From contig NZ_LN831776.1 of the NCBI RefSeq assembly GCF_000981585.1, forward strand, positions 6,753,532 through 6,817,531: a stretch of 64,000 nucleotides of DNA, read 5' to 3'. Below are positions 7,820 to 16,522 of the stretch, in pieces (positions within the stretch are counted from its first letter, which is position 1; the number at the start of each line of letters is the position of its first letter). The translations under genes were made by a program, and so were the position numbers. The notes under the pieces were generated by a model. It was not told where the DNA came from and did not search any database. It saw only the letters and a program-made list of their open reading frames with translations. Source of the DNA: Paenibacillus riograndensis SBR5 (GTDB taxonomy: Bacteria; Bacillota; Bacilli; Paenibacillales; Paenibacillaceae).

Positions 7820-7856
7820 TGTACTAAAGATGCTTCGTTCTGTTTATGACCTGCTT

Positions 7857-9269
7857 CTATTTCCGTTGATGCGGATTTCCGTTCTCAAGCTCCGCGCGAA
7901 TCTTCAGGAACACCTGGTAGCTCCGCTCGGCGACCTCTGATATTGCAATCGGGTGATATCCGGGCAGATCGGCATACAATGTGTCATTCAGCGGCGCCGT
8001 CCAGCTGTCCGGCAGCTGTGCAGCCCCCAGCTTCGCTCCCATGATGGAGCCAACGGTAGCACCGTTGCAGTCCGTATCCATTCCCGCATATACCGAAGCC
8101 ACCACAGCCTTCTCAAAATCATCGCCTCCGTACACCAGTGAGGCGGCGACAATGGCGGCATTGTTATTGGTATGCACCGGATCATAGTGGCTGAACCGGT
8201 CCCACAGCCTGCTGACAAGCTCCCGTTCGCTGCCTGCTTTTTGCGCGATTGCAATTCCCTTCAGCACGTCACTGGCCAGCCTGCTTGTCTGCGGAATCTC
8301 GCTCAGTCCGATTTCCACAATGCGCTCATTATCCAGCCCCGCGAACGCGGCGGAGATCATTGCGGCATAGAACATTTCGCCGTAGATTCCGTTCTTTACA
8401 TGGGAAAAGGAGGCATCCCGCCAGCCCAGCTCGGCGGCCAGCTCGGGGCATCCGGCAGCTCCGTAGGCCAGCCCATCCGCGCGGATGGCTGCGCCGATCC
8501 ACTCCCGGTACGGATTGAGGTGCATCCGCACCCGCTCCTGCCGCAGCGGCCAATCTTCCGGCTTCTCACCGTGCAGATGGGAGGTTTCCCGGGCAAAATT
8601 CATGTAGGCCTGCGTTTCTGCGGTGCATACCTGGCTATAGGTCAGATGCCCGTGCCACAGCTTGCCGATATCCCACGAATCCCAGTCCAGCCCCTTCTGC
8701 TCCAGCAGCATCAGGCCAAGCAGCGTGTAGCGGATATCGTCGTCACTCTCCATATATCTGATCTTCTCTCTGGTGCTTGTGAACGACCAGCCGCTTAAGC
8801 CCAGACCATATTCGGCCTCCGCCCGCGAGTGCTCCGGAGTGTAGCCCTTAATCGGCCAGGCATCCGCCCCGCGGAACCACAGCTCAATATTTTCCCAGCC
8901 CGGACGCCCGTCCTTGCCATACAGATAATCCCAATACTCCAGCGGCTTGCCCAGCGCACAGCCGACACTTCTGCCCAGCCAGGCTCCGTAGAAGCGGTCC
9001 CTCCACTGCTCAGGAGTCCACTCCACCGCCAGCCTGCGCGGCCCTTCCGGACGCAAACGCCGGATCGCTGCGAGCTCCGACGGCTCCTGATACGGGAAGT
9101 CTTCTGCCACAGGAAGTGACATCAGTTCCCGGTAAACCTCCATCAGCTTGCCTTCCTCGCTTCCAGCAGCGACAAGCTTCTCTGCCAGGCTGCCGGTCCG
9201 GCAGCCTTCCTCCTCACGCTGCAGCAGCTCCAGCCGCACCGTCTCCTGAAGCCGTTCCCAGCCCGCCAT
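7857..9269 (-). CDS. ADP-ribosylglycohydrolase family protein
   Basis: A 470-residue cytoplasmic hydrolase of the ADP-ribosylglycohydrolase (DraG/ARH) fold, which uses two Mg ions to cleave ADP-ribosyl or related N-glycosidic bonds. Metal-binding signatures are visible: a DDDIRYT segment (about residue 178), corresponding to the TDDT motif, and the C-terminal AGMDTDCNGATVGSIMGAKLG (about 390). A GAWLGRSVGCALGKPLE stretch opens the catalytic domain near residue 95. The first 90 residues form a helical N-terminal region not typical of the core. It sits 3 bases after the nucleoside hydrolase stop, so the two are surely co-expressed. Acting on a nucleoside- or ADP-ribose-like glycoside is likely; protein de-ADP-ribosylation is the alternative. 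Confidence 0.85.
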   Translation of the reverse strand: MAGWERLQETVRLELLQREEEGCRTGSLAEKLVAAGSEEGKLMEVYRELMSLPVAEDFPYQEPSELAAIRRLRPEGPRRLAVEWTPEQWRDRFYGAWLGRSVGCALGKPLEYWDYLYGKDGRPGWENIELWFRGADAWPIKGYTPEHSRAEAEYGLGLSGWSFTSTREKIRYMESDDDIRYTLLGLMLLEQKGLDWDSWDIGKLWHGHLTYSQVCTAETQAYMNFARETSHLHGEKPEDWPLRQERVRMHLNPYREWIGAAIRADGLAYGAAGCPELAAELGWRDASFSHVKNGIYGEMFYAAMISAAFAGLDNERIVEIGLSEIPQTSRLASDVLKGIAIAQKAGSERELVSRLWDRFSHYDPVHTNNNAAIVAASLVYGGDDFEKAVVASVYAGMDTDCNGATVGSIMGAKLGAAQLPDSWTAPLNDTLYADLPGYHPIAISEVAERSYQVFLKIRAELENGNPHQRK

Positions 9270-9272
9270 GCG

Positions 9273-10229
9273 CTATTTCTCTCCCGCCGCAAGCCCATGC
9301 TCCCGGTCGAGTCTGTCCAGCGCATCGAACAGCAGCTTCATGAAGGCTTCGCGGTCCACGCCCAGCAGCACCTGTGTATTGGCGGGACGGTCCGGCTTCT
9401 TTCTCCGGTCGGCTACCGTCATTCCTCTGGTCAGCCGGCCTTCCGTTTCTACCGTAATGTGCAGATGCTCCGATTCAAACAGCTCCGGCCGCAGCAGCCA
9501 GGCCACCGCACACGGATCATGCAGCGCGCTGCCGACATAGCCCATTTTTTTGCCATAAATCGAATAGAAATCAAGCAGCTCGCCTACCATCACGGACACA
9601 GGTCCCCGCGATTTCAGCTCCAGAATCTCTTCTTCAAAAATAGCCGCTTTATCCGTCACATCCAATCCGCTCATTACAATGGGAATCCCGGATTCGAAGA
9701 CAATACGCGCCGCTTCGGGGTCCACATAAATATTGAACTCTGCCGTTGTAGTCACATTTCCGTAAGCCAATCCGCCGCCCATCAGGGAAATCTTCTCGAT
9801 CTTTTCCTTTACTTCGGGATAAGCTGTAATTAAAAGGGCAATATTCGTAAGCGGTGCCGTCGGCACCAGTGTAATTTTCTCTTCCGATGACCGGATGATC
9901 TCCAGCATGAATTCTACCGCGCCCTGTTCCACCGGCTTGAACCTGCTGGCCGGAAGCGCAGGGCCGTCCATGCCGGATTCGCCGTGGGCCTGTTCCCCGG
10001 TTACCAGCTTGCCGAGCAGAGGTGCCGCCGCTCCTTTAGCTACGGGGATGTCGGCATTGACAAAGCTGAGCACTTTAAGCGCATTGTCCGTGATTTTATC
10101 AAGAATCTGGTTGCCGCCAACCGTGGTAATCCCCCGGATTTCCAGCTGCTCCGGATGAGCCAGCGCAAGCAGAATGGCAATCGCGTCATCATGCCCCGGA
10201 TCGCAGTCAATAATGATAGGTGTTGGCAT
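9273..10229 (-). CDS. Inosine/uridine-preferring nucleoside hydrolase
   Basis: A 318-residue member of the IunH/Rih family, which splits ribonucleosides into base and ribose with a Ca-bound aspartate cluster. The N-terminal signature IIIDCDPGHDDAIAI (residues 5-19) gives the DxDxxxDD metal and catalytic Asp set. A Thr in LVPTAPLTNIAL and the C-terminal HDPCAVAWLL (near residue 240) complete the site. No signal peptide, so it acts on imported nucleosides. It follows the BMP-type nucleoside importer genes and precedes the ADP-ribosylglycohydrolase gene. Base preference cannot be read with confidence. Confidence 0.92.
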   Translation of the reverse strand: MPTPIIIDCDPGHDDAIAILLALAHPEQLEIRGITTVGGNQILDKITDNALKVLSFVNADIPVAKGAAAPLLGKLVTGEQAHGESGMDGPALPASRFKPVEQGAVEFMLEIIRSSEEKITLVPTAPLTNIALLITAYPEVKEKIEKISLMGGGLAYGNVTTTAEFNIYVDPEAARIVFESGIPIVMSGLDVTDKAAIFEEEILELKSRGPVSVMVGELLDFYSIYGKKMGYVGSALHDPCAVAWLLRPELFESEHLHITVETEGRLTRGMTVADRRKKPDRPANTQVLLGVDREAFMKLLFDALDRLDREHGLAAGEK

Positions 10230-10298
10230 CGTCGTCGCTCCCTTGTGAATTTATCTGTAATATAAAACGAAATTGAAGCTGCTCCAATTGTGGTTGAT

Positions 10299-10429
10299 CG
10301 TAACTGCGGGGAATGTTTGGACTTCCAGCCGCTGTTGTCTGCAGATTTCTTGATCTATACCGTTGTTTACGGTTGAAATCCGCAGACAAAGGCGGTCGCT
10401 ATCGCTCCTCCAGTTCCAAACTTCCCCTC
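10299..10429. repeat. Imperfect inverted-repeat (REP/MITE-like) element, copy 1
   Basis: The ends are imperfect inverses: GGGGAATGTTTGGACTTCC on the left, and on the right a GTTCCAAACTTCCCC end. Inside them TTGTCTGCAGATTTC pairs with GAAATCCGCAGACAA. The left arm matches about 35 bases of a second locus at 21010. It separates the permease and nucleoside-hydrolase genes of one operon and could act as an intercistronic hairpin. Confidence 0.7.
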
Positions 10430-10494
10430 CGTCACTCACATCTGATTGTTTTTCATTCTATTTCGTTAGATCTAGGTGGCCTTGATAGCCCCAC

Positions 10495-11430
10495 CTATTT
10501 GGTAGTAGTCTTCAGCTTCTTGTTCTTCTTCCGTGTTTCGGATACGGCGTAAATGATCAGGCCGATGACGGTCGCCACATAGGGAAGCGTAGCGATCAGC
10601 TCCGCCGGAATCTTCAATACCTGAAGGGCATTGGCGAGCGCGTCGGCGGCACCGAATAGAAGTGAGGTTAACGCCGTACCCACTGTTGTGCTCCGGCCCA
10701 TCGATTCGGCCGCAATGGCAATCCAGCCCCGGCCGGCCACCATATCACGGGTGAACAGTGACAGATAACCCATCGACATGTAGGCTCCGCCCAAGCTGGC
10801 GAAGAACCCGCTGAGCAGGAGTGCGGTATACTGGATTTTGATCACACTGACTCCGACCGACTGGGCCGCATGCGGATTTTCGCCTACCGAGCGGATACGC
10901 AGCCCAAGCGGCGTGCGGTTCAGCAGATAATAAACCACAAGCACAGCCAGAATCGAGAGATAGGTCAAAATATGATGGCCTGAGAGGATCGGGCCCAGCA
11001 CCGGAATATCCTTCAGCAGCGGAATCTCCACACTCGGCAGCACCTTGCTCGCTAAGGAAGTGGATGAGCCTTTGTCCCCGCTAAGCAGATACAGAATGAA
11101 TACTGTACCGCCTGATGCGAACATATTGATCGCCACACCGCCGAGAATAATATGGGTTTTGAATTTTAAGGTGAAAAAAGCCAAAATTCCGGCAATGAGC
11201 GTTCCCGCTAATACCGCTCCCAGCAGTCCGACCCAGGCGCTATGCGTATAGGCACTTACAATGACACCGGTCAAAGCGGAGACGAGCATAATGCCTTCCA
11301 TCCCGATGTTGATGATGCCCGCGCGGTTTGAGATCAGCGCACCCAGCGCAGCGAACAGAATCGGCGTAGTCACCCGCAGCACCGAAAAGGCAAAATCCGT
11401 CGTCAGAATGACGTTCAGCAGACTGTTCAT
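10495..11430 (-). CDS. Nucleoside ABC permease, second subunit (NupQ/YufQ-like)
   Basis: A 311-residue integral membrane protein of the BPD_transp_2 (branched-chain amino-acid/ribose type) superfamily, with about eight to nine helices. It shows the family segments ISNRAGIINIGMEGIML near residue 35 and NPHAAQSVGVSVIKIQ near 185, then the ATPase-contact loop around GRGWIAIAAESMGR. Its start overlaps the stop of the first permease by 4 bases. With the double ATPase and BMP lipoprotein it forms a nucleoside importer like B. subtilis NupNOPQ. Confidence 0.88.
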   Translation of the reverse strand: MNSLLNVILTTDFAFSVLRVTTPILFAALGALISNRAGIINIGMEGIMLVSALTGVIVSAYTHSAWVGLLGAVLAGTLIAGILAFFTLKFKTHIILGGVAINMFASGGTVFILYLLSGDKGSSTSLASKVLPSVEIPLLKDIPVLGPILSGHHILTYLSILAVLVVYYLLNRTPLGLRIRSVGENPHAAQSVGVSVIKIQYTALLLSGFFASLGGAYMSMGYLSLFTRDMVAGRGWIAIAAESMGRSTTVGTALTSLLFGAADALANALQVLKIPAELIATLPYVATVIGLIIYAVSETRKKNKKLKTTTK

Positions 11431-12473
11431 GCTTCCTTGGCCTCCTTCAGCAGCATCCGGTTCTTCCAGAACTTGAGGAATTGCTCAGCGGAAATCAGCA
11501 GAATAATAACGGCTTGAATAATGGAGATCATCTCAGAAGGCACATCGGACAGTCTTGCCATCAGGTCGGCGCCTATCCGGATATAGGCCAGAAACAGCGC
11601 AGAGGCGATGACGGACAGCGGGTTGTTTTTGGCCAGCATCGCTACCAGCGCACCATCCAGGCCATATCCTGGCAGGGAGGTCCACTGGAACCGGCTGTAC
11701 ATCCCGAGCACTTCGACCGAGCCGCCCATGCCGGCAATAAATCCGGCGATCAGGTGGACCAGGATAATCACCTTGGCCGTCTTCATTCCCGAATAGCGGG
11801 CGAATTCGCGGTTGGCCCCTGTCATCCGCAGCTCGTACCCCCACTTGGTCCGGTAGAGAAACAGATGGGCCAGTACAATCAGCACCAGCACAATAATCAG
11901 TCCGGTATGAATCCGGGTGCCCGGGAAAATTTTGCTCAACTGCGCCGTCTTCTCGAATTTAAAGGAAACGTTGGCAAAAGCTTTGGCATCCCGCAGGTGA
12001 TAGTTCAGCAGGTACAGCCCCACGCCGAACAAAATATTATTGAACATCAGTGAAGTTACCAGTTCATTGGCGTTCCACTTGGCCTTGAGAATACCAGGGA
12101 TCGCTGACAGCAGCGCCCCTACGATGGAGCCCGCAGCAATCGCTACCAGCGGATGCAGCCAGCTGCCCAGACTGAGGTGAATCGCCAGTACAGAGGCAAC
12201 GACACCGGAGAAATAAAAGATCCCCTCCGCCCCCAGGTTGAACATATTGGCCCGGAACAGCAGTGAGACGGCCAGTCCTGTGAACATCAGCGGTATCGCC
12301 ATCTCAATGACGTTGCCGATATGCCCCTTGGTGGATAACGGCTCCAGCAGGAAGATTCCGATGGTCTTCACCGGCTGGTCGCTGACAAGCGAGATGATCA
12401 GAAAGGCAATAATCAGCGCTATGACAATAACCGCCGCCGTCCGGATGGCCTCGAAGTATTTGACTTTAAACAT
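11427..12473 (-). CDS. Nucleoside ABC permease, first subunit (NupP/YufP-like)
   Basis: A 348-residue membrane permease of the same superfamily as its neighbour. Key segments are FRANMFNLGAEGIFYFSG (near residue 75), GALLSAIPGILKAKWNANELVTSLMFN (near 120) and MTGANREFARYSGMKTAKV (near 215), the cytoplasmic loop that meets the ATPase. It overlaps the ATPase gene by 8 bases and the second permease gene by 4, so the translocation complex is translationally coupled. Confidence 0.88.
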   Translation of the reverse strand: MFKVKYFEAIRTAAVIVIALIIAFLIISLVSDQPVKTIGIFLLEPLSTKGHIGNVIEMAIPLMFTGLAVSLLFRANMFNLGAEGIFYFSGVVASVLAIHLSLGSWLHPLVAIAAGSIVGALLSAIPGILKAKWNANELVTSLMFNNILFGVGLYLLNYHLRDAKAFANVSFKFEKTAQLSKIFPGTRIHTGLIIVLVLIVLAHLFLYRTKWGYELRMTGANREFARYSGMKTAKVIILVHLIAGFIAGMGGSVEVLGMYSRFQWTSLPGYGLDGALVAMLAKNNPLSVIASALFLAYIRIGADLMARLSDVPSEMISIIQAVIILLISAEQFLKFWKNRMLLKEAKEA

Positions 12474-14028
12474 GGTTTACGGCCCTCCCGGTCTGCTCTT
12501 TATCCTGCCGGTGGATTCCCAGCATATACAGTCCCAACTCCTCCTCGCTTACCGCAGAAGGTTTATCAAAATAGGCGACAATCTGACCCTCATACATGAC
12601 AAGGAGGCTGTCGCTGAGCTCCAGAATTTCATTCAAATCTGCCGATACCAGCACAATGGCGCAATGATCCGAGCGCAGCTCCAGCAGCTTCTGGTGAATG
12701 AATTGCGCAGCGCCGATGTCCACACCCCGGGTCGGCTGCTCGGCAATGAGCAGCTGCGGATTCGTGGAGCATTCCCTGGCGACAACCACCTTTTGCATGT
12801 TGCCCCCGGACAGCATGCCGATCGGCTGCTGCGGGCCGGAGCAGCGCACCTTGAACTCCTCTACCAGCGAAGCTGCCAGAGCGGCAATCCTGGAGCCCTT
12901 GAGAAATGGCCCCTTGTTCATATCCTTCGAACGATACCGCGTAGAAATCAGGTTGTCGGCAATGCTGGCCTCTCCAGCAGAGCCTTGGCGCATCCGGTCC
13001 TCGGGAATATAAGACACCCCCAGGCCGCGGATGTCCAGGATATCCGCATCACGGATATCTGTCCCTTGTACACGTACTGATCCGCTTGCGGATACCCCGC
13101 GCAGGCCGCCGGTCAGCGCCTCGATCAGCTGTGTCTGCCCGTTCCCCTCGACACCGGCGATGCCGACAATCTGCCCTTCGCGGACCGAGAAGCTGACCTC
13201 GGACAACAGCGCTTTTCCTTGGCTGTCTGTGACGCCCAGCCGGTCCACCGCAAGCACCGGCTGGCCGGGGGAAGTCTTGTCCTTCTCATATTTCAGCACC
13301 ACATCCCGGCCGACCATCAGCCGCGAGATTTCCTGCTCGCTTACTTCGCTGGTTTGAAAGACGCCTTCGCTTCTGCCGCCGCGCATAATGGTAATCCGGT
13401 CGCAGATCGCTTTGACTTCCTTCAGCTTGTGCGAGATAAATACGATCGTATGTCCCTGCCCCTTAAGCTGCTGCAGCTCATGGAACAGCTCCTCCGTTTC
13501 CTGCGGGGTCAACACTGCCGTCGGCTCGTCGAGGATGAGGATTTGGGCGCCGCGCACGAGCGCCTTCAGAATCTCCACCTTCTGCTTCATGCCGACGGTC
13601 AGGTCCTCCACCTTCGCTTTGGGATTCACCGCGAGGTTGTATTTGCGCGCCGTCTCCTCCGTCAGACGCACCGCTTCGCTATAATCGAAGCCTACGCCTT
13701 TTCGCGGCTCCATGCCCAGCACCATATTTTCCGCCACGGTAAAAGAAGGCACCAGCATGAAATGCTGATGAACCATGCCGATGCCGCGGTCGATCGCATC
13801 CTGCGGGGACTGGAGCTTTACTTTGTCTCCCCGGATGTAGATCTCACCGTCACTGGGCTCTTCCATCCCGAACATAATCTTCATCAGAGTGGATTTGCCC
13901 GCACCGTTCTCTCCTGCAATCGCATGGATTTCTCCTTCGCGCAAAGAAAATTCAACGTTCTTGTTCGCAACAACGCCGTTCGGATACACTTTGGTGATTC
14001 CCCGCATTTCCAGCAGAGCATTTGCCAT
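12466..14028 (-). CDS. Nucleoside ABC importer ATPase, two-domain (NupO/YufO-like)
   Basis: A 520-residue protein with two fused ATPase domains, as in sugar and nucleoside importers of the RbsA/MglA layout. The first has Walker A GENGAGKSTLM (about residue 40), the variant signature LTVGMKQKVEILKAL and Walker B LILDEPTAVLTPQE. The second has a degenerate P-loop GVEGNGQTQLI (near 295), signature LSGGNMQKVVVAREC and Walker B LLIAEQPTRGVDIGA. Only one site is therefore expected to be fully competent. It is separated from the binding-protein gene by a hairpin, a common way to keep receptor output higher than ATPase output. Confidence 0.9.
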   Translation of the reverse strand: MANALLEMRGITKVYPNGVVANKNVEFSLREGEIHAIAGENGAGKSTLMKIMFGMEEPSDGEIYIRGDKVKLQSPQDAIDRGIGMVHQHFMLVPSFTVAENMVLGMEPRKGVGFDYSEAVRLTEETARKYNLAVNPKAKVEDLTVGMKQKVEILKALVRGAQILILDEPTAVLTPQETEELFHELQQLKGQGHTIVFISHKLKEVKAICDRITIMRGGRSEGVFQTSEVSEQEISRLMVGRDVVLKYEKDKTSPGQPVLAVDRLGVTDSQGKALLSEVSFSVREGQIVGIAGVEGNGQTQLIEALTGGLRGVSASGSVRVQGTDIRDADILDIRGLGVSYIPEDRMRQGSAGEASIADNLISTRYRSKDMNKGPFLKGSRIAALAASLVEEFKVRCSGPQQPIGMLSGGNMQKVVVARECSTNPQLLIAEQPTRGVDIGAAQFIHQKLLELRSDHCAIVLVSADLNEILELSDSLLVMYEGQIVAYFDKPSAVSEEELGLYMLGIHRQDKEQTGRAVNHV

Positions 14029-14069
14029 GGGTCATCAACGCCTTTCAACTTGGTAATCTGCAAAAATAG

Positions 14070-14107
14070 GCAGCTGGAACTCTTCGTAACGAAGAGATTC
14101 CAACTGC
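14070..14107 (-). terminator. Intercistronic hairpin between BMP lipoprotein and ATPase genes
   Basis: An extended imperfect hairpin with core CTCTTCG-TAA-CGAAGAG and outer GCAG.TGGAA / TTCCA.CTGC pairing. It lacks a T-run, so it is more likely a partial terminator or 3'-end stabiliser of the lipoprotein message than a full stop. Confidence 0.55.
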
Positions 14108-14130
14108 GGGAGCCGGCTTACCGGTGTGAC

Positions 14131-15267
14131 TTAAGGTTTAACGGCATTACGGATGGCTTCAACCTCGGAGGTTTCCATGCCCATTGCGTTGTCGACCGTA
14201 ATTTCCTTGTTGATCAGCTTTTGCTTCACTTCTTCCACTTTGGCCTGCAGGTCTGCAGGGAATACATTCTTGTAAATGTCGTTCTCAGCGATGCCTACGC
14301 CATCTTCCACAAAGCCCAGCACATCGCGTTTGCCCATCTCCAGCGTGCCGTCCTGCAGTTTTTTCACTGCGCCGAGAATGGCCATATCGATCTTTTTAAT
14401 AGCGGAGGTGACAATCAGATTGGCTTTTTCACTATCCGTGTCCTTGAGCAGCATTGCCTGGTCGGAATCGACGCCGATCGCGTATTTGGTCTTCTCCTTC
14501 GCTGCATCAAAAATGCCAAGCCCCGTGCCGCCAGCGACGTTGAAAATCACATCCACGCCCGAGTTGTACTGGATCAGCGACAATTCCTTGCCCTTCGCCG
14601 GGTTCACAAAGTCGCCCGCATACGATACGGCCACCTTCACATCGGGATCTACATACTGCGCTCCCTGAATGTAGCCGACGAGGAAGGCGTTGATTCCGGG
14701 AATATCCATCCCGCCCACGAATCCGATCACGTTCTCCTTGTTGGCATTTGGCATATCGGATTGTGTAGCAAGCGCCGCTACCGCTCCTGCCAGGAATGAA
14801 ACCTCATTGGTCGAATAGGACATGTTGTACATATTCTTCGGTGCTTCTTCGATGTCGGTGTCGTAGTTGATGAATTTTTTGTCCGGATTTGCTTCCGCTG
14901 TCGCATTGAACATTTCGGTAATTTCCGATCCGCCGGAGATCACAACATCCCAGTCTTCAGCAGCGATATCGTTAAAAGTCGGCTCCCATTTCGTCTTGTC
15001 CGCGCCCATTTCCACGACTTTCGTCTCCGCGCCAAGCTCGTCCTTCACCTTTTGCAGGCCGCTGTTGGCTGCATCAAAAAACGACTTATCCCCCAGTGTT
15101 CCCGGAATCAGCAGCACAACCTTCAGCTTGTCTCCTGCAGCAGCTTCTCCGCCCTCCGCATTCGTTCCCGTATTGGCAGCATTTCCTTTGCCGGACGAAT
15201 TGCTTCCGCAGGCCGTAACCAGTACCATTACCGCCAGCAGCAATAAAGCGAGCACATTCTTTTTCAT
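14131..15267 (-). CDS. BMP-family nucleoside-binding lipoprotein (NupN/BmpA-like)
   Basis: About 378 residues. It is the surface receptor of the nucleoside importer. A short basic N-terminus, hydrophobic core and lipobox VTAC place the lipidated Cys near residue 20, followed by a Ser/Gly/Asn/Glu-rich linker. The mature part shows the BMP/Med family pattern: LLIPGTLGDKSFFDAANSGL, FINYDTDIEEAPKNM, FLAGAVAALAT, IGFVGGMDIPGINAFLVGYIQGA and NVAGGTGLGIFDAAKE. MKKN is taken as start; an in-frame GTG 12 bases upstream is the alternative, but the AGGGG ribosome binding site almost abuts it. The gene leads the operon and faces the AraC regulator. Confidence 0.9.
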   Translation of the reverse strand: MKKNVLALLLLAVMVLVTACGSNSSGKGNAANTGTNAEGGEAAAGDKLKVVLLIPGTLGDKSFFDAANSGLQKVKDELGAETKVVEMGADKTKWEPTFNDIAAEDWDVVISGGSEITEMFNATAEANPDKKFINYDTDIEEAPKNMYNMSYSTNEVSFLAGAVAALATQSDMPNANKENVIGFVGGMDIPGINAFLVGYIQGAQYVDPDVKVAVSYAGDFVNPAKGKELSLIQYNSGVDVIFNVAGGTGLGIFDAAKEKTKYAIGVDSDQAMLLKDTDSEKANLIVTSAIKKIDMAILGAVKKLQDGTLEMGKRDVLGFVEDGVGIAENDIYKNVFPADLQAKVEEVKQKLINKEITVDNAMGMETSEVEAIRNAVKP

Positions 15268-15593
15268 TGTTAAGTTCACACCCCTGTTTGTATTGGATTA
15301 ACGCTGAACAAATAGCATAATGTCCCAATTGCACGTTTTGTTAACCGGGCAGCAGGAAACAGCATTCATGAAAGACGGTTGAAATTCTGAAAATTAGCAA
15401 ATCACTATGAAAAACAAACATTACGTGTTACATTTCCACCTTAAACCGGGCAAATTCCGAACAAGATGGCCAGTCTAGTTGTGAATCTTCGGTTTAATTG
15501 ATAAGATCATAACAAATGAAAACATAAATATTTATATATTTTCGGTCAACTTTTTGTACGATTCGGCTAAAAGACAATAAACGGAGGTTCATC
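15268..15593. other. Divergent regulatory region, BMP operon / AraC gene
   Basis: No open frame of note. On the minus strand a weak promoter can be drawn: TTAACA near 15339-15344 and TTATGC near 15315-15320 with an 18-base spacer. On the plus strand the AT-rich block at 15500-15580 precedes the AraC gene and ends in ACGGAGG. I looked for a purine riboswitch and did not find one. The arrangement suits control of both units by the AraC protein. Confidence 0.4.
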
Positions 15594-16349
15594 ATGGATC
15601 GGGTCCTATATATTGTAAATGCAGAGCATGAAGCGAATACTTATATTCCGCCGCATCAGCATGAATGTTTTGAGCTGGTCTATTATATCCACGGTCATGG
15701 GACTACGAGTATTGGACCGCGCAGCTTTCATTTCCGCCCCTTCACCTTTGCCCTGATCCCGCCCAATTTCAAGCATGACGAAAATCATCAGCCCAGCCCG
15801 GAGGTTCTCTTCGTTGGCTTCCACTGCGGAAATCCGATTATCAATACACTGTCCGGTGTCTACGATGACGATAAGGAACATACCGTGCTGCAAACACTGC
15901 TGCGGATGAACGAAGAGTTCAAGCGCAAGCGCGACGGGTTCGCCGAGCTGCTGAATCTGCAGATGAGCGAAGTCACTGTGTATCTCCAGCGGCTGCTTGC
16001 CGCGTCGGATTTTCATTCTCCGGCAGAAGACCAAATGCAGTATGTACTGAATTATATGAATGAGCATTACCGCCACAAGCTTTCGATCACATCGCTGGCT
16101 GAAATGTCCGGTTACAGCTATGACCGGTTCCGGCATCTGTTCAAGGAAAGATTTGGCCATTCCCCTCACCGTTATCTTTTACTGAAGCGCCTGGATTATG
16201 CCAAATCCCTGCTGCTGCATACCCAAATGCATATCTCCGGGGTATCTGCGGCTGCCGGGTTCGTGAACGATGCCCAATTCTGCAATATGTTCAAAAGAGA
16301 GATCGGCCTCTCCCCGCGCACTTTTCGCCTCCAGAGCAAGGTCAAATAG
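15594..16349 (+). CDS. AraC-family regulator with N-terminal cupin
   Basis: A 251-residue one-component regulator. Residues 1-100 form a cupin-like effector domain with the HQHECFELVYYIHG pattern of His and Glu ligands or pocket residues. Residues 155-251 carry two helix-turn-helix motifs (LSITSLAEMSGYSYDRFRHL, then GVSAAAGFVNDAQFCNMFKR) ending in GLSPRTFR, the usual AraC close. ACGGAGG lies 7 bases before the ATG. Being divergent from the nucleoside operon suggests it senses a nucleoside, base or pentose and controls that operon, which is inference. Confidence 0.88.
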   Translation: MDRVLYIVNAEHEANTYIPPHQHECFELVYYIHGHGTTSIGPRSFHFRPFTFALIPPNFKHDENHQPSPEVLFVGFHCGNPIINTLSGVYDDDKEHTVLQTLLRMNEEFKRKRDGFAELLNLQMSEVTVYLQRLLAASDFHSPAEDQMQYVLNYMNEHYRHKLSITSLAEMSGYSYDRFRHLFKERFGHSPHRYLLLKRLDYAKSLLLHTQMHISGVSAAAGFVNDAQFCNMFKREIGLSPRTFRLQSKVK

Positions 16350-16522
16350 CAGCTTTTGTGCATAAATGTTGGATTTGTTCACTCCCCTGAACGCCGTCCT
16401 GTGCACTATTCTCATGTTGCTCCACTGTTCTGTTCACGGTGTGAAGCTTATACTGATACTATGAACAATAGAGAACAGCCGTGACCGTACATCCGCGTAC
16501 ACAGAGAATTAGGGGGATGCTT

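Larger units (their letters stand above)
6821..7856. other. Long gene-free interval between metN and the ADP-ribosylglycohydrolase gene
   Basis: No credible coding sequence is present; the short open frames here lack ribosome binding sites and family resemblance. The first 250 bases are AT-rich and should hold the metN promoter. The rest contains the GTGGAAAAAGG repeats, DnaA-box-like 9-mers and hairpins listed separately. I looked for an S-box or T-box leader on the minus strand and did not recognise one. Confidence 0.7.

Noticed and set aside
13219..14799. Long (526-residue) open frame on the plus strand
   Set aside because: Shadow of the nucleoside importer ATPase and lipoprotein genes on the minus strand, whose products have full family motifs; the shadow has none.
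15280..15593. Purine riboswitch upstream of the nucleoside importer operon
   Set aside because: The expected conserved junction and loop sequences were not found by eye on the minus strand.
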